Of a stretch of DNA of 64,000 bases, positions 26,791-37,173 are shown piece by piece. Under the pieces are notes generated by a model, which worked only from the letters and a program-made list of their open reading frames with translations, was not told the origin of the DNA and did not search any database. The DNA is from Myxococcales bacterium (lineage in GTDB: Bacteria; Myxococcota_A; UBA9160; UBA4427). A program made the translations under genes and the position numbers. Each line of letters starts with the position of its first letter. Position 1 is the first letter of the stretch. The stretch spans positions 1-64,000 of the forward strand of contig JADFNE010000018.1 of assembly GCA_022563535.1 (NCBI GenBank), read 5' to 3'.

Positions 26791-27645
26791 ATGGGAACCT
26801 TGTGCGTGGTAGCGACGCCGATCGGCAACCTCGAGGACATCTCGCCACGCGCGCTGCGCAGCCTCGCCGAAGCGGATCGGATCTTTGCCGAGGACACGCG
26901 CCGCACCAGGATTCTGCTCGATCGCTACCAGATCGATGCAAAGCCGATTTCCCTGCATGAACACAACGAAGCGTCACGTATCGAAGGTGTGCTCGAACTG
27001 CTGCGCGAGGGCAGGGCGATCGCCCTGGTTTCCGATGCGGGTACGCCACTGGTTTCGGACCCCGGCGGTCGCCTGGTGGCTGCAGCGATCGAGGATGGGC
27101 ACGAGATCGAATCGATCCCCGGTCCCTCCGCGGTCCTCAGCGCATTGACGGTCGCGGGACTGGGCGCTGCACCGTTCACTTTTCTCGGTTTTCTGCCCCG
27201 TACGAAGGGTGCGCGCGCCGGCCTGTTGAATTCGTATCTCGCGCGACCCGAGACGCTGGTGATCTTCGAGTCGCCGCGCCGGGTTCACGACACGTTGCTC
27301 GCGCTCGCGCAATGTTTTGAGCGACGACGGGGCTGCGTGGCCCGGGAACTCACGAAGCTTCACGAAGAGATTGTCCGCGGTTCACTGGGTGAACTTGCCG
27401 CGCACTTTGCTGACGGTGCCCGGGGCGAAATCACGATCGTCGTCGAAGGCGGCAGCGATCTGGATGAAAAAGTCGCGGGCCAGGTCATGTTGGGCGATGA
27501 GGAACTGACCGAAAAGCTGCGCGGTCTGCTCGCGAGTGGGCGACGTCCACGCGAGATTGCGGCACTCGTCGCTGGGGAAACCGCGATTCCTCGCAAGCAA
27601 CTCTACGCAAAGTTGTTGGCGCTCAAGGACGAGGAGAGCCCGTGA
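26791..27645 (+). CDS. rsmI: 16S rRNA (cytidine1402-2'-O)-methyltransferase RsmI
   Basis: A 284-aa tetrapyrrole-methylase-fold enzyme that 2'-O-methylates C1402 in the decoding centre. Signatures: VVATPIGNLEDISPRAL, FAEDTRRTRILLDRY, HEHNEASR, LVSDAGTPLVSDPGG, IPGPSAVLSAL and FLGFLPRTKGAR. Its stop overlaps the GTG start of the heparinase-like gene by 4 nt, so the two are translationally coupled. Divergent from yraN. Confidence 0.96.
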   Translation: MGTLCVVATPIGNLEDISPRALRSLAEADRIFAEDTRRTRILLDRYQIDAKPISLHEHNEASRIEGVLELLREGRAIALVSDAGTPLVSDPGGRLVAAAIEDGHEIESIPGPSAVLSALTVAGLGAAPFTFLGFLPRTKGARAGLLNSYLARPETLVIFESPRRVHDTLLALAQCFERRRGCVARELTKLHEEIVRGSLGELAAHFADGARGEITIVVEGGSDLDEKVAGQVMLGDEELTEKLRGLLASGRRPREIAALVAGETAIPRKQLYAKLLALKDEESP

Positions 27646-29342
27646 GGCTTGCGCAGTTCGGCCAAATTCTGCGGACCGTGCGCCACGTGCGTCCGCATCA
27701 GCTCGCGGCTGAGGTTCTCCATGTCCTCACCGGTGGCAAGAAGCCGGAAAAACGTCCGATCGCGGCGCCGACGCGTAGCGTGGCGGCGGCGAGTGTTCCG
27801 TTTCTGCCGGCCCCCGCCCATGCGCGATTCGACGGGGCGTGCGGTTTCGAGCTGATTCATCGCGCTCATCACTTCCGCGACAAGATCGACTGGAACTACG
27901 AAGGTCAGGGCGCGCTCTGGTCGTTTCACCTTCATCAGTTCGACTACCTGCGTGCGCCGTCCCATACCGGGCCTGCGCGTTGGCAGTTGATCGATGATTG
28001 GATCGAGCACTGCGTCGATGGCACGGGCTGGGCGCCGCATCCCATTTCTCTGCGCACCCTTTCCTGGGGCAAGCTGTTGCTCACTCCGGGCGCGCTTGCG
28101 TTGCGTGAAGATCAGGCGACGCGAATGAGCGCATCGATGGCGCAGCAGATCGAGACCCTTTCACGCGGGCTCGAGATCAGGTTGCAAGCGAATCATCTGT
28201 TCTCGAATCTGCTGGGCGTCGTGTTCGCTGGCCTGCTTTTCGAAGGTGAGCGCGCCGACGCCTGGTTGGCCCTCGAATCCGATCTGCGACGCGAAATCGC
28301 GATCCAGATACAGGCGGATGGCTCTCACATCGAGGGCAGTCCGATGTACCACGCCCTGTTGCTCGAAAACGTCCTGGATCTGCTCAACCTCGCCCGCGCC
28401 ACGGGCGTGCGTGCGCCCGCCGCGCTGATCGCCAGTCTCGAGGACGCGGCACGACGCATGCTCGGGGCGCATCGCGTCTGGACGCATCCCGATGCCGAGA
28501 TCGCGCTGCTGGGCGACGCGGCATTTGGCATCGCCCACCCGCCCGAGCTGCTCGAAGCCTATGCGGGTTCACTCGGCATCGAAGCGAAGTGTCCCACACC
28601 GGCTGGCGCACTCGTGGATGCGGGGGTGTACCGGATGGAGAGCCGAGATCTCGTATTGATCGCAACGGCATCGCCTCCTTCGCCCGCCTACCAGCCGGGA
28701 CACGCCCACTGCGATGCGCTCTCGTTCGAACTTTCGGTGGGAACCGAACGCGTGGTCACGGACACGGGAGTCAGCGAGTACATACCGGGAATACTGCGAG
28801 AGATCAGTCGCCGGACTGTTTCACATGCCACGCTGCAAATCGACGACACTGAGCAGTCTGAGATCTGGGCACCGCACCGGATTGGGGGCCGCTCTGCGGT
28901 CGGAATCAAACTCGCGACGGAGAGCCGTCTCGATGCTCACTGCACGAGTTGGTCGCGACCCAGGACACGACACCATCGATCATTTCAGTTGGCGGACGGC
29001 CAACTCATGATTGAAGATCGAATCGAAGGAGAGTTGGTGCCTCTGACGTTCGTGCTCCCTCTGGCACCGGGCTTGGAACCGGAACTGGGCGCCATCAGCG
29101 CGGATCGTGATCGCGATGGGACGGGTGTGGGCGATCGGTCCGAACTCTCGCTCAGACTTCGAGATCGCAGGAGACTGACGATCGAACTGCCGAGCGGGGT
29201 CAATTGGGCGATCGAGCGCAGTTCCTATTTCCCGCGCTTCGGCGAGCACGTCGAGCGCGCGTGTCTGGTGGGAAAAGCCGACGGGTTCAAAGCGGGGACA
29301 TGGCGCTTTTCTGTCAGTGATGAAGGGGACCACCGTCGATAA
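27642..29342 (+). CDS. Heparinase II/III-family protein
   Basis: A 566-aa protein from GTG 27642. The first half is an alpha-helical toroid-like region (WNYEGQGALWSFHLHQFDYL, GWAPHPISLRTLSWGKLL, GSHIEGSPMYHALLLENVLDLL); the second is the beta-rich Hepar_II_III domain with PGHAHCDALSFELSV and VVTDTGVSEYIPG. Such proteins are polysaccharide lyases or their relatives and are common in exopolysaccharide loci. No signal peptide is evident, so it may act in the cytosol. It overlaps rsmI, but its function fits the polysaccharide genes further downstream. Confidence 0.85.
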   Translation: MRLAQFGQILRTVRHVRPHQLAAEVLHVLTGGKKPEKRPIAAPTRSVAAASVPFLPAPAHARFDGACGFELIHRAHHFRDKIDWNYEGQGALWSFHLHQFDYLRAPSHTGPARWQLIDDWIEHCVDGTGWAPHPISLRTLSWGKLLLTPGALALREDQATRMSASMAQQIETLSRGLEIRLQANHLFSNLLGVVFAGLLFEGERADAWLALESDLRREIAIQIQADGSHIEGSPMYHALLLENVLDLLNLARATGVRAPAALIASLEDAARRMLGAHRVWTHPDAEIALLGDAAFGIAHPPELLEAYAGSLGIEAKCPTPAGALVDAGVYRMESRDLVLIATASPPSPAYQPGHAHCDALSFELSVGTERVVTDTGVSEYIPGILREISRRTVSHATLQIDDTEQSEIWAPHRIGGRSAVGIKLATESRLDAHCTSWSRPRTRHHRSFQLADGQLMIEDRIEGELVPLTFVLPLAPGLEPELGAISADRDRDGTGVGDRSELSLRLRDRRRLTIELPSGVNWAIERSSYFPRFGEHVERACLVGKADGFKAGTWRFSVSDEGDHRR

Positions 29343-29355
29343 CTGCGGTTGAAGA

Positions 29356-29371
29356 TGGCGAGCGGATTGCA
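29356..29371 (+). promoter_or_regulatory. Putative sigma-54 (-24/-12) promoter of the carbamoyltransferase operon
   Basis: TGGCGAG (29356-29362), 4 nt, then TTGCA (29367-29371) keeps the strict GG-N10-GC spacing and matches 10 of 13 positions of the YTGGCACG-N4-TTGCW consensus. The start site would be near 29382, about 185 nt before the carbamoyltransferase ATG. It lies 13 nt after the heparinase stop. Confidence 0.4.
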
Positions 29372-29529
29372 TCGTGCTGTTCAAGTTCTGCATGTGAGCT
29401 GCCGGTCGAGTGGAATTTCCTTATACCAGAAGAGCCCGACACCGATGTGAGGTAGTGTAATCCCCGCCGCGCAGACTCGAATACTGTGACTCCTTACGAG
29501 GGTCGCTGGCCACTCACCCCCTGACGCCG

Positions 29530-29546
29530 TGATCGCGATGCGATCA
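29530..29546. other. Small perfect inverted repeat before the carbamoyltransferase gene
   Basis: TGATCGC and GCGATCA flank a GAT triplet and end 10 nt before the Shine-Dalgarno GGAG of the carbamoyltransferase. It could be an operator or a leader hairpin affecting ribosome access. Confidence 0.3.
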
Positions 29547-29565
29547 ACCCATGTCGGAGCACCCA

Positions 29566-31395
29566 ATGAACATCCTGGGAATTTCTGCCTATTACCATGA
29601 CAGCGCCGCCTGCCTCGTGCAGGACGGTGTGATCGTGGCCGCAGCCCAGGAAGAACGGTTTACCCGGAAGAAGCACGACTATCGATTCCCAAAACACGCG
29701 ATCGACTACTGCCTGGCCGAAGCTGGTATCTCGCACGAAGATCTCGATCTGGTCACCTTCTACGACAAACCGCTGCTGAAGTTCGATCGTATTCTCGAGA
29801 CCTACATCGCCTATGCGCCGCGTGGATTCAAACTCTTCATGATGGGTCTTCCTCTGTGGCTCAAGGAAAAACTCCATACGCCCCGCGAACTCGATGCGGG
29901 TTTGGAAGGGAAGTACAAGGGACGCTTCGTATTCACCGAACACCACCAGTCCCATGCGGCGAGCGCGTTTTTCCCATCGCCGTTTGATGACGCGGCGATC
30001 CTCACGATGGACGGCGTCGGCGAATGGGCCACCGGCAGCATCTCCCACGGTGTGGGCAACGAGATCACGATGTTGAAGGAGATGCGCTTTCCCCATTCGA
30101 TCGGCCTGCTCTATTCGGCCATCACCTACTTCACGGGTTTCAAGGTCAACAGTGGCGAGTACAAGCTGATGGGCCTGGCACCCTATGGCGAGCCGATCTA
30201 CCGCGACTTGATCCTCGACAACCTGATCGACCTGAAGGCCGATGGCTCCTTCAAGATGGACATGTCGTATTTTGCGTACTGCTACGACGACGTCATGACG
30301 TCACCGAAGATGAACGAATTGTTTGGTGGCCCGCCGCGTAAGTCCGAAAGCGAAATTACCCAGCGCGAAATGGACATCGCGGCGTCGATTCAAGTCGTGA
30401 CCGAAGAAGTGGTGCTGCGCACCGCCCGAACGGCTCACGAGTTGACGGGTTCGAAGAACCTCACCCTGGCCGGTGGCGTCGCGCTCAACTGCGTTGCCAA
30501 TGGTCGCCTTCTGCGCGAAGGCCCCTTCGAAAACCTCTGGATCCAGCCCGCTGCCGGCGATGCCGGTGGCGCTCTCGGTGCGGCGCTCTTCGTCTGGTAT
30601 CAGCTTCTCGAAAACCCGCGGGATAACAAGGGCTTCGACAGCCAGAGAGGATCACTGCTCGGGGAACAGGAATCCCAGGAATCGATCGAGCAATATTTGA
30701 ATTCGGTGGGGGCGGTCTATCAATATCTGCCCGAAGAAGAAAAACTCTGCGACCGCGTGGCGGAGTTGATCGCCGACGAAAAGGTCGTGGGTCACGTGGG
30801 CGGTCGGATGGAGTTCGGTCCCCGGGCCCTGGGTGCGAGATCGATCCTCGGCGACGCGCGCTCGACAAAGATGCAAGAGATCATGAACGTCAAGATCAAG
30901 TTTCGCGAGTCGTTTCGGCCGTTCGCACCCGCTGTGATGCAGGAGCATGTCGACGAATTTTTTGAAATGCGTCCGATGGAAGACAGCCCATACATGTTGC
31001 TCGTGGCCCCAGTGAAGGGCGACAAGTTGCTCGATACCGAAGACCACGGTGAGAAGGGACTGGACAAGCTCAAGCAACTTCGCAGCGTGGTTCCGGCCAT
31101 CACCCACGTCGATAATTCGGCCCGAGTGCAGACCATCGACAAGCGTCGCAGCCCCCGATTCTACGGAATCATCAGTAAGTTCAAGGAGCGGACTGGGAGC
31201 CCGGTGTTGATCAACACCAGCTTCAACGTGCGCGGCGAGCCCATCGTGCGAACCTCAGAAGATGCCTACCGTTGTTTCATGCACACCAACATGGATGCTC
31301 TGGTCCTCGAAAACTACGTCTTGCTGAAAGAAGACCAACCCAACGCCCGGGAAATTGATCTCGAGGCGTACCTCACCGAATTTGCACTGGACTGA
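29566..31395 (+). CDS. Carbamoyltransferase (NodU/CmcH/SxtI type)
   Basis: A 609-aa O-carbamoyltransferase that moves a carbamoyl group from carbamoyl phosphate (via ATP) to a hydroxyl of a sugar or metabolite. ATG 29566, 6 nt after GGAG, gives MNILGISAYYHDSAACLV, the standard N-terminus. Other blocks: AAAQEERFTRKKHDYRFP, TEHHQSHAASAFFPSPF (His pair), LAGGVALNCVANG, VGGRMEFGPRALGARSIL and INTSFNVRGEPIV. The substrate is unknown; a glycan is likely given the surrounding polysaccharide locus. It is followed after 3 nt by an SxtJ-like gene. Confidence 0.93.
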   Translation: MNILGISAYYHDSAACLVQDGVIVAAAQEERFTRKKHDYRFPKHAIDYCLAEAGISHEDLDLVTFYDKPLLKFDRILETYIAYAPRGFKLFMMGLPLWLKEKLHTPRELDAGLEGKYKGRFVFTEHHQSHAASAFFPSPFDDAAILTMDGVGEWATGSISHGVGNEITMLKEMRFPHSIGLLYSAITYFTGFKVNSGEYKLMGLAPYGEPIYRDLILDNLIDLKADGSFKMDMSYFAYCYDDVMTSPKMNELFGGPPRKSESEITQREMDIAASIQVVTEEVVLRTARTAHELTGSKNLTLAGGVALNCVANGRLLREGPFENLWIQPAAGDAGGALGAALFVWYQLLENPRDNKGFDSQRGSLLGEQESQESIEQYLNSVGAVYQYLPEEEKLCDRVAELIADEKVVGHVGGRMEFGPRALGARSILGDARSTKMQEIMNVKIKFRESFRPFAPAVMQEHVDEFFEMRPMEDSPYMLLVAPVKGDKLLDTEDHGEKGLDKLKQLRSVVPAITHVDNSARVQTIDKRRSPRFYGIISKFKERTGSPVLINTSFNVRGEPIVRTSEDAYRCFMHTNMDALVLENYVLLKEDQPNAREIDLEAYLTEFALD

Positions 31396-31398
31396 TCG

Positions 31399-31845
31399 AT
31401 GGCCCAAATGATCGAAATCAATCTCCGACCCGACGCGAAGACCCTGCGTGAATTTGGCTTCTTCGCGATCGCGGGGTTCGGGTTCATTGCGGCCATCGCC
31501 CAGTACGAGATGTTTATCTTCGCGATGGGCCTCGGAGAAGCGAAGCCTTACGTGGTCAATACGTTTATCGCTCTAGCGGCCTATTCGGGCATCTTCGCGC
31601 TGATCTATCCCAAGGCCAATCTCCCGGTCTACCTGGGACTCACGATTGCCTCGTATCCGATCGGACTGGTGCTTTCGTACGTGATCATGGGGACATTGTT
31701 CTTTGGCATGATCACGCCAATGGGAATTGTGATGCGCATCATCGGGCGGGATCCACTCGAACGAAAGATTGACCGCGAAGCCGAGTCCTACTGGACGGAC
31801 TGTCGACCCGCGCGGGAGAAGGAAAGTTATTTTCGGCAGTTCTAG
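31399..31845 (+). CDS. SxtJ-like membrane protein
   Basis: A 148-aa protein with three to four membrane helices (FFAIAGFGFIAAIAQYEM, VVNTFIALAAYSGIFALIY, VYLGLTIASYPIGLVLSYV, MGTLFFGMITPMG) and the tail IGRDPLERKIDREAESYW typical of the SxtJ family, named from the saxitoxin cluster, where it neighbours the carbamoyltransferase SxtI. Its role is unknown; presumably it assists carbamoylation at the membrane. It sits between the carbamoyltransferase and the DUF5989 gene. Confidence 0.85.
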   Translation: MAQMIEINLRPDAKTLREFGFFAIAGFGFIAAIAQYEMFIFAMGLGEAKPYVVNTFIALAAYSGIFALIYPKANLPVYLGLTIASYPIGLVLSYVIMGTLFFGMITPMGIVMRIIGRDPLERKIDREAESYWTDCRPAREKESYFRQF

Positions 31846-31939
31846 GTGCGACGCAACAGACCGCCGTGTAGGTGAATTTAGACACCGATTCACTGGGAAT
31901 TGAACCTATCAAGACCGCATTTGCGGGTGTGGAGACGTA

Positions 31940-32146
31940 ATGGCCGATCAAGACGCAGACAAAAGCAATGACTTTGCAGCTCAGTCCACCCAGGAGCGAA
32001 CGGGTCTCGTGACCGAGTTCGTCGATTTTTTGAAGGACAACAAGAAATGGTGGCTCGCACCGATCATCGTTTCGATCCTGGGCCTCGGGCTCCTGGTGTT
32101 GATCGGCGGATCTGGAGCAGCTCCGTTCATTTACACGCTCTTCTAG
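31940..32146 (+). CDS. DUF5989 small membrane protein
   Basis: A 68-aa protein: a hydrophilic N-terminus, then LVTEFVDFLKDNKKWWLAP and one membrane helix (IIVSILGLGLLVLIG) ending APFIYTLF. This is the DUF5989 pattern (SxtK-like), regularly found beside carbamoyltransferase and SxtJ genes. It starts at ATG 31940, 94 nt after the SxtJ-like gene. The function is unknown. Confidence 0.85.
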   Translation: MADQDADKSNDFAAQSTQERTGLVTEFVDFLKDNKKWWLAPIIVSILGLGLLVLIGGSGAAPFIYTLF

Positions 32147-32154
32147 CTTGCATG

Positions 32155-32175
32155 GCGTCCGGCGGCGCCGGACGC
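32155..32175. terminator. Strong hairpin between convergent DUF5989 and ligA
   Basis: GCGTCCGGC and GCCGGACGC are perfect 9-bp GC-rich arms with a GGC loop, 9 nt after the DUF5989 stop and 77 nt past the ligA stop. No T-run follows on either strand, so it may be an L-shaped or bidirectional terminator rather than a canonical one. Confidence 0.5.
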
Positions 32176-32251
32176 TGTAGCATGAGTGCGCGGTGAGCGG
32201 TCGGCGGTGCAAGCCGCCATCGGTGGAGTCGTGTCGGCTGGAAACTGACGC

Positions 32252-34351
<2,100 letters not shown>

Positions 34352-34456
34352 TTAAAGAAGACATGGCGCTGAGGCGATGAGACCACAGGCATTCTTCTCG
34401 CAGCTTGAAGGTCGAAACATAACACGGCGTGCGAGGAGGATTCGCCAGGAGGATCC

Positions 34457-35608
34457 ATGGAAAGTTCGGCACTACAGCACTGCGACGGGCCCGCGGGGGG
34501 TACGCCGCTCGCGGCGGATGCCCGCAATCCCGTTGTCGCGTTGTGCCGGGGTGGCGAAATTGTTTGGGCAAGCGATGGGCTGGCGGATTTATTGGGGAGT
34601 GATCCCGCACTCGATCTCCGAGGTCGTCCCCTGGCCAAGCTGTTGGCTGAGCTTGGCGTTCAGGTCGAACTCCCCGTGACATCGGGATCGAAGGTGTACC
34701 GATTCGCGTATCGGCACGGAGCAGGTGAGCGAATCGTGAGAGTCGATCAGATCGACGTGCCGGCCAGGGACGACATTCCTGCAGAAGAACTCTGGTTGCT
34801 AACCGATACAACCCCGGATCCTGAAGCCGGTTACAATACGGGACGGGTCCAATCAGCCGACACCCAGCTCGAGAGCGTTCGCCGAGAATTCAGCCGGGAC
34901 CGCAGCGAGTTGATTGCGCTGCTGAGTCACGAACTTCGAACTCCACTCACTGTAATTTCGGGTTACAGCAAGATGTTGCTCTCCGAGCGCGCAGGAAAAT
35001 TGTCTGAAGAACAACGTCACTATCTCGAGGAGAGTCGGGACAGCTGTCAGCGGCTCAACGGGTTCGTACTTGACCTTTTGGACGCATCCTACGATCCTAC
35101 CCACGCAATCGCTTTGAGTCTGGCGGATCTACCGATGGTCCCGGCGGTTCGCGCGGTCATCGAGTTTTTCCTGCCGCTTCTCGAAGAGAAAAAACTCACA
35201 GTCGAAATCGAAGCGAAAAGCGAGCTACAGCTCGGGCGGTTCGATCCGGTTCGGATCGGGCAGGTGTTGACCAACCTGCTGGGCAATGCCGTGAAGTACA
35301 CAAAATTTGGCAGTGAGATCAACGTGAGCGTTCGCGAGGTTTCGAGAGATCACCAGCCCATGATCGAAGTAGCAATGACCGATGACGGTCCGGGTATCTC
35401 GGCTGCCGATTCCGAGCGGATCTTCGAGCCCTACGTCCGCAGCGCAGGCGATCGGCGGTCGGGGGGAGTGGGGCTCGGCCTCGCAATCTGCCGTCGCATT
35501 TTGAATGCCCACGACGGTGAGATCCGGGTCGAAGACGCCCCCGGCAGGGGGAGTCGTTTCGCGTTCTTGATCCCCGCAGTCGTTCGTGACTCTCAGGTGG
35601 AGTGCTAG
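34457..35608 (+). CDS. Soluble PAS-like sensor histidine kinase
   Basis: A 383-aa kinase with a strong ribosome-binding site (AGGAGG, 5 nt before ATG 34457). Residues ~20-120 resemble a PAS sensor (NPVVALCRGGEIVWASDGLADLLG). HisKA follows with H158 in LLSHELRTPLT, then HATPase with the N box NLLGNAVKYTKFG, G1 TDDGPGIS and G2 GGVGLGLAICRRIL. No membrane helix is visible, so it senses a cytosolic signal. It is followed 6 nt later by a sigma-54 response regulator, its likely partner. Confidence 0.93.
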   Translation: MESSALQHCDGPAGGTPLAADARNPVVALCRGGEIVWASDGLADLLGSDPALDLRGRPLAKLLAELGVQVELPVTSGSKVYRFAYRHGAGERIVRVDQIDVPARDDIPAEELWLLTDTTPDPEAGYNTGRVQSADTQLESVRREFSRDRSELIALLSHELRTPLTVISGYSKMLLSERAGKLSEEQRHYLEESRDSCQRLNGFVLDLLDASYDPTHAIALSLADLPMVPAVRAVIEFFLPLLEEKKLTVEIEAKSELQLGRFDPVRIGQVLTNLLGNAVKYTKFGSEINVSVREVSRDHQPMIEVAMTDDGPGISAADSERIFEPYVRSAGDRRSGGVGLGLAICRRILNAHDGEIRVEDAPGRGSRFAFLIPAVVRDSQVEC

Positions 35609-35614
35609 GCGAAG

Positions 35615-37075
35615 ATGGCAACCAGCCGAAATCGAAAGAGCCAGGAATCGAATGGCAACCGCGCCAAGGGGGCACCCCGGCGCCGCATCCTCATTGTGGA
35701 CGATGCCGAGGGAATTCGGACCTATCTCGCTCATTTGCTCGAGGCAAAGGGTTACGACGTGGATACGGCCGAAGACGGCCGCAACGCACTGGCACTGCTC
35801 GAAGGCGGTGCGGCTCCCGACGCGGTGCTGCTAGACATCATGATGCCCGGCATCGACGGCATTGAAACCCTGCGTCGAATTCGCGAGTTCAACCTCGACC
35901 TGCCCGTTGTGATGCTCTCCGTGATCGGACGCGCTTCGTCGATCGTAGAATCCATGCAGTTGGGAGCGGTCGACTATCTGAACAAGCCCTTCGAAGAGGA
36001 AGATCTCGACTTCGCGCTGGCAGCGATTTTTGATCATGCGGACCGCAGCGGGGGTGTCTGCTCGAACACTGAAATCAATAGCTTGGCTGATCCCGATAGC
36101 GTCGCCTGGTCGAGCGACGCGATGAGCAAAATCCACGAAGTGCTGGAGCAGATCGCGGACACCGACGTAACCGTTTTGATCCAGGGAGAAAGCGGTTGCG
36201 GCAAGGAAATCGTGGCGCGCGCGGTTCACCAGCAGTCGAGCAGGCGAGACAAGAAATTTGTCAAGGTCAACTGCGCGGCGCTGCCCGAAGAACTGCTCGA
36301 AAGCGAGTTGTTCGGCTATGAGAAGGGAGCGTTTACCGGGGCATTCGCCAGGAAGCCCGGGCGATTCGAGATTGCCAACCACGGCACGATCTTTCTCGAC
36401 GAGATTGCCGAGATGAGCCCTGGACTGCAGGCCAAGATGCTTCAGGTGCTACAGGATCGAGAGTTCACCCGGCTTGGTGGGAACAAAGACATCAAGGTCG
36501 ATGTGCGAGTGGTGTGTGCGACCCATCAACCACTGCTCGAATTGGTGAGCAGCGGCGATTTTCGCGAAGACCTCTATTTTCGCTTGAACGTGGTCAATAT
36601 TGTGATCCCGCCCCTGCGTGAGCGACGCGAAGAAATTGAGGGCCTGTGCGAGAATTTCATGGCTCGCTACAGCGCTCGCTATCGACGCCCGCAGCATGTT
36701 CTGTCCCCCGCAGTGATGCGCGCGTTCGAACTCTATGATTTCCCAGGAAATATCCGCGAACTCGAGAACATGATCAAACGCATTGTGGTGCTCGAGAGCG
36801 AAGACTCGATTCTCGCCGATCTCGAGCGGCAGAAAATCGGCGAGATGGCCGGTCGCTCGGCGCTCCAGACGTTGCTCGAGGAAATCGAAGAAACCGCCGG
36901 TGATATCCCGCTGCGAGAGGTCGGGCGCAAGATGGCCCAACAGGTCGAACGCGAAACCATCGAGCGCATTCTGTTGCGCACCAGCTGGAACCGCAAGCAG
37001 GCGGCCAAGCTGCTGAACGTGAGCTACAAAACGCTCCTACAGAAAATCCGTGAATGCGGGCTCGAGGCGGACTAG
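35615..37075 (+). CDS. Sigma-54-dependent response regulator (NtrC family) 1
   Basis: A 486-aa protein: receiver with D74 (VLLDIMMPGIDG) and K in YLNKPF; AAA+ domain with Walker A GESGCGKE, the sigma-54 contact loop GAFTGA, Walker B FLDEIAEM and arginine-finger region PGNIRELENM; C-terminal Fis-type HTH (SWNRKQAAKLLNVSYKTLLQKI). The usual AATNRDL is CATHQPL here, which is unlikely to abolish activity. It pairs with the upstream sensor kinase. It is similar in layout and HTH to the regulator at 38835, suggesting duplication around manA. Confidence 0.93.
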   Translation: MATSRNRKSQESNGNRAKGAPRRRILIVDDAEGIRTYLAHLLEAKGYDVDTAEDGRNALALLEGGAAPDAVLLDIMMPGIDGIETLRRIREFNLDLPVVMLSVIGRASSIVESMQLGAVDYLNKPFEEEDLDFALAAIFDHADRSGGVCSNTEINSLADPDSVAWSSDAMSKIHEVLEQIADTDVTVLIQGESGCGKEIVARAVHQQSSRRDKKFVKVNCAALPEELLESELFGYEKGAFTGAFARKPGRFEIANHGTIFLDEIAEMSPGLQAKMLQVLQDREFTRLGGNKDIKVDVRVVCATHQPLLELVSSGDFREDLYFRLNVVNIVIPPLRERREEIEGLCENFMARYSARYRRPQHVLSPAVMRAFELYDFPGNIRELENMIKRIVVLESEDSILADLERQKIGEMAGRSALQTLLEEIEETAGDIPLREVGRKMAQQVERETIERILLRTSWNRKQAAKLLNVSYKTLLQKIRECGLEAD

Positions 37076-37099
37076 CCCCTCGAGGCTGCAGCTGCTGGA

Positions 37100-37153
37100 T
37101 TTGCAGACACAGGGTTTGCGAACGCACGAGCCGCACTCTCTAACTTTGCAAAC
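37100..37153. repeat. Three TTTGC(A/G)(A/G)AC-type repeats upstream of manA
   Basis: TTTGCAGAC (37100-37108), TTTGCGAAC (37115-37123) and TTTGCAAAC (37145-37153) lie in the 98-nt gap before manA. They could be binding sites for a regulator or chance. Confidence 0.25.
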
Positions 37154-37173
37154 GTAGGCGTGAGGTCGCCGCA

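Noticed and set aside
34387-34403. Another GG-N10-GC site (CAGGCATT-CTTC-TCGCA) upstream of the sensor kinase as a sigma-54 promoter.
   Set aside because: Four of 13 consensus positions differ, including the T before GG; too weak to call without data.
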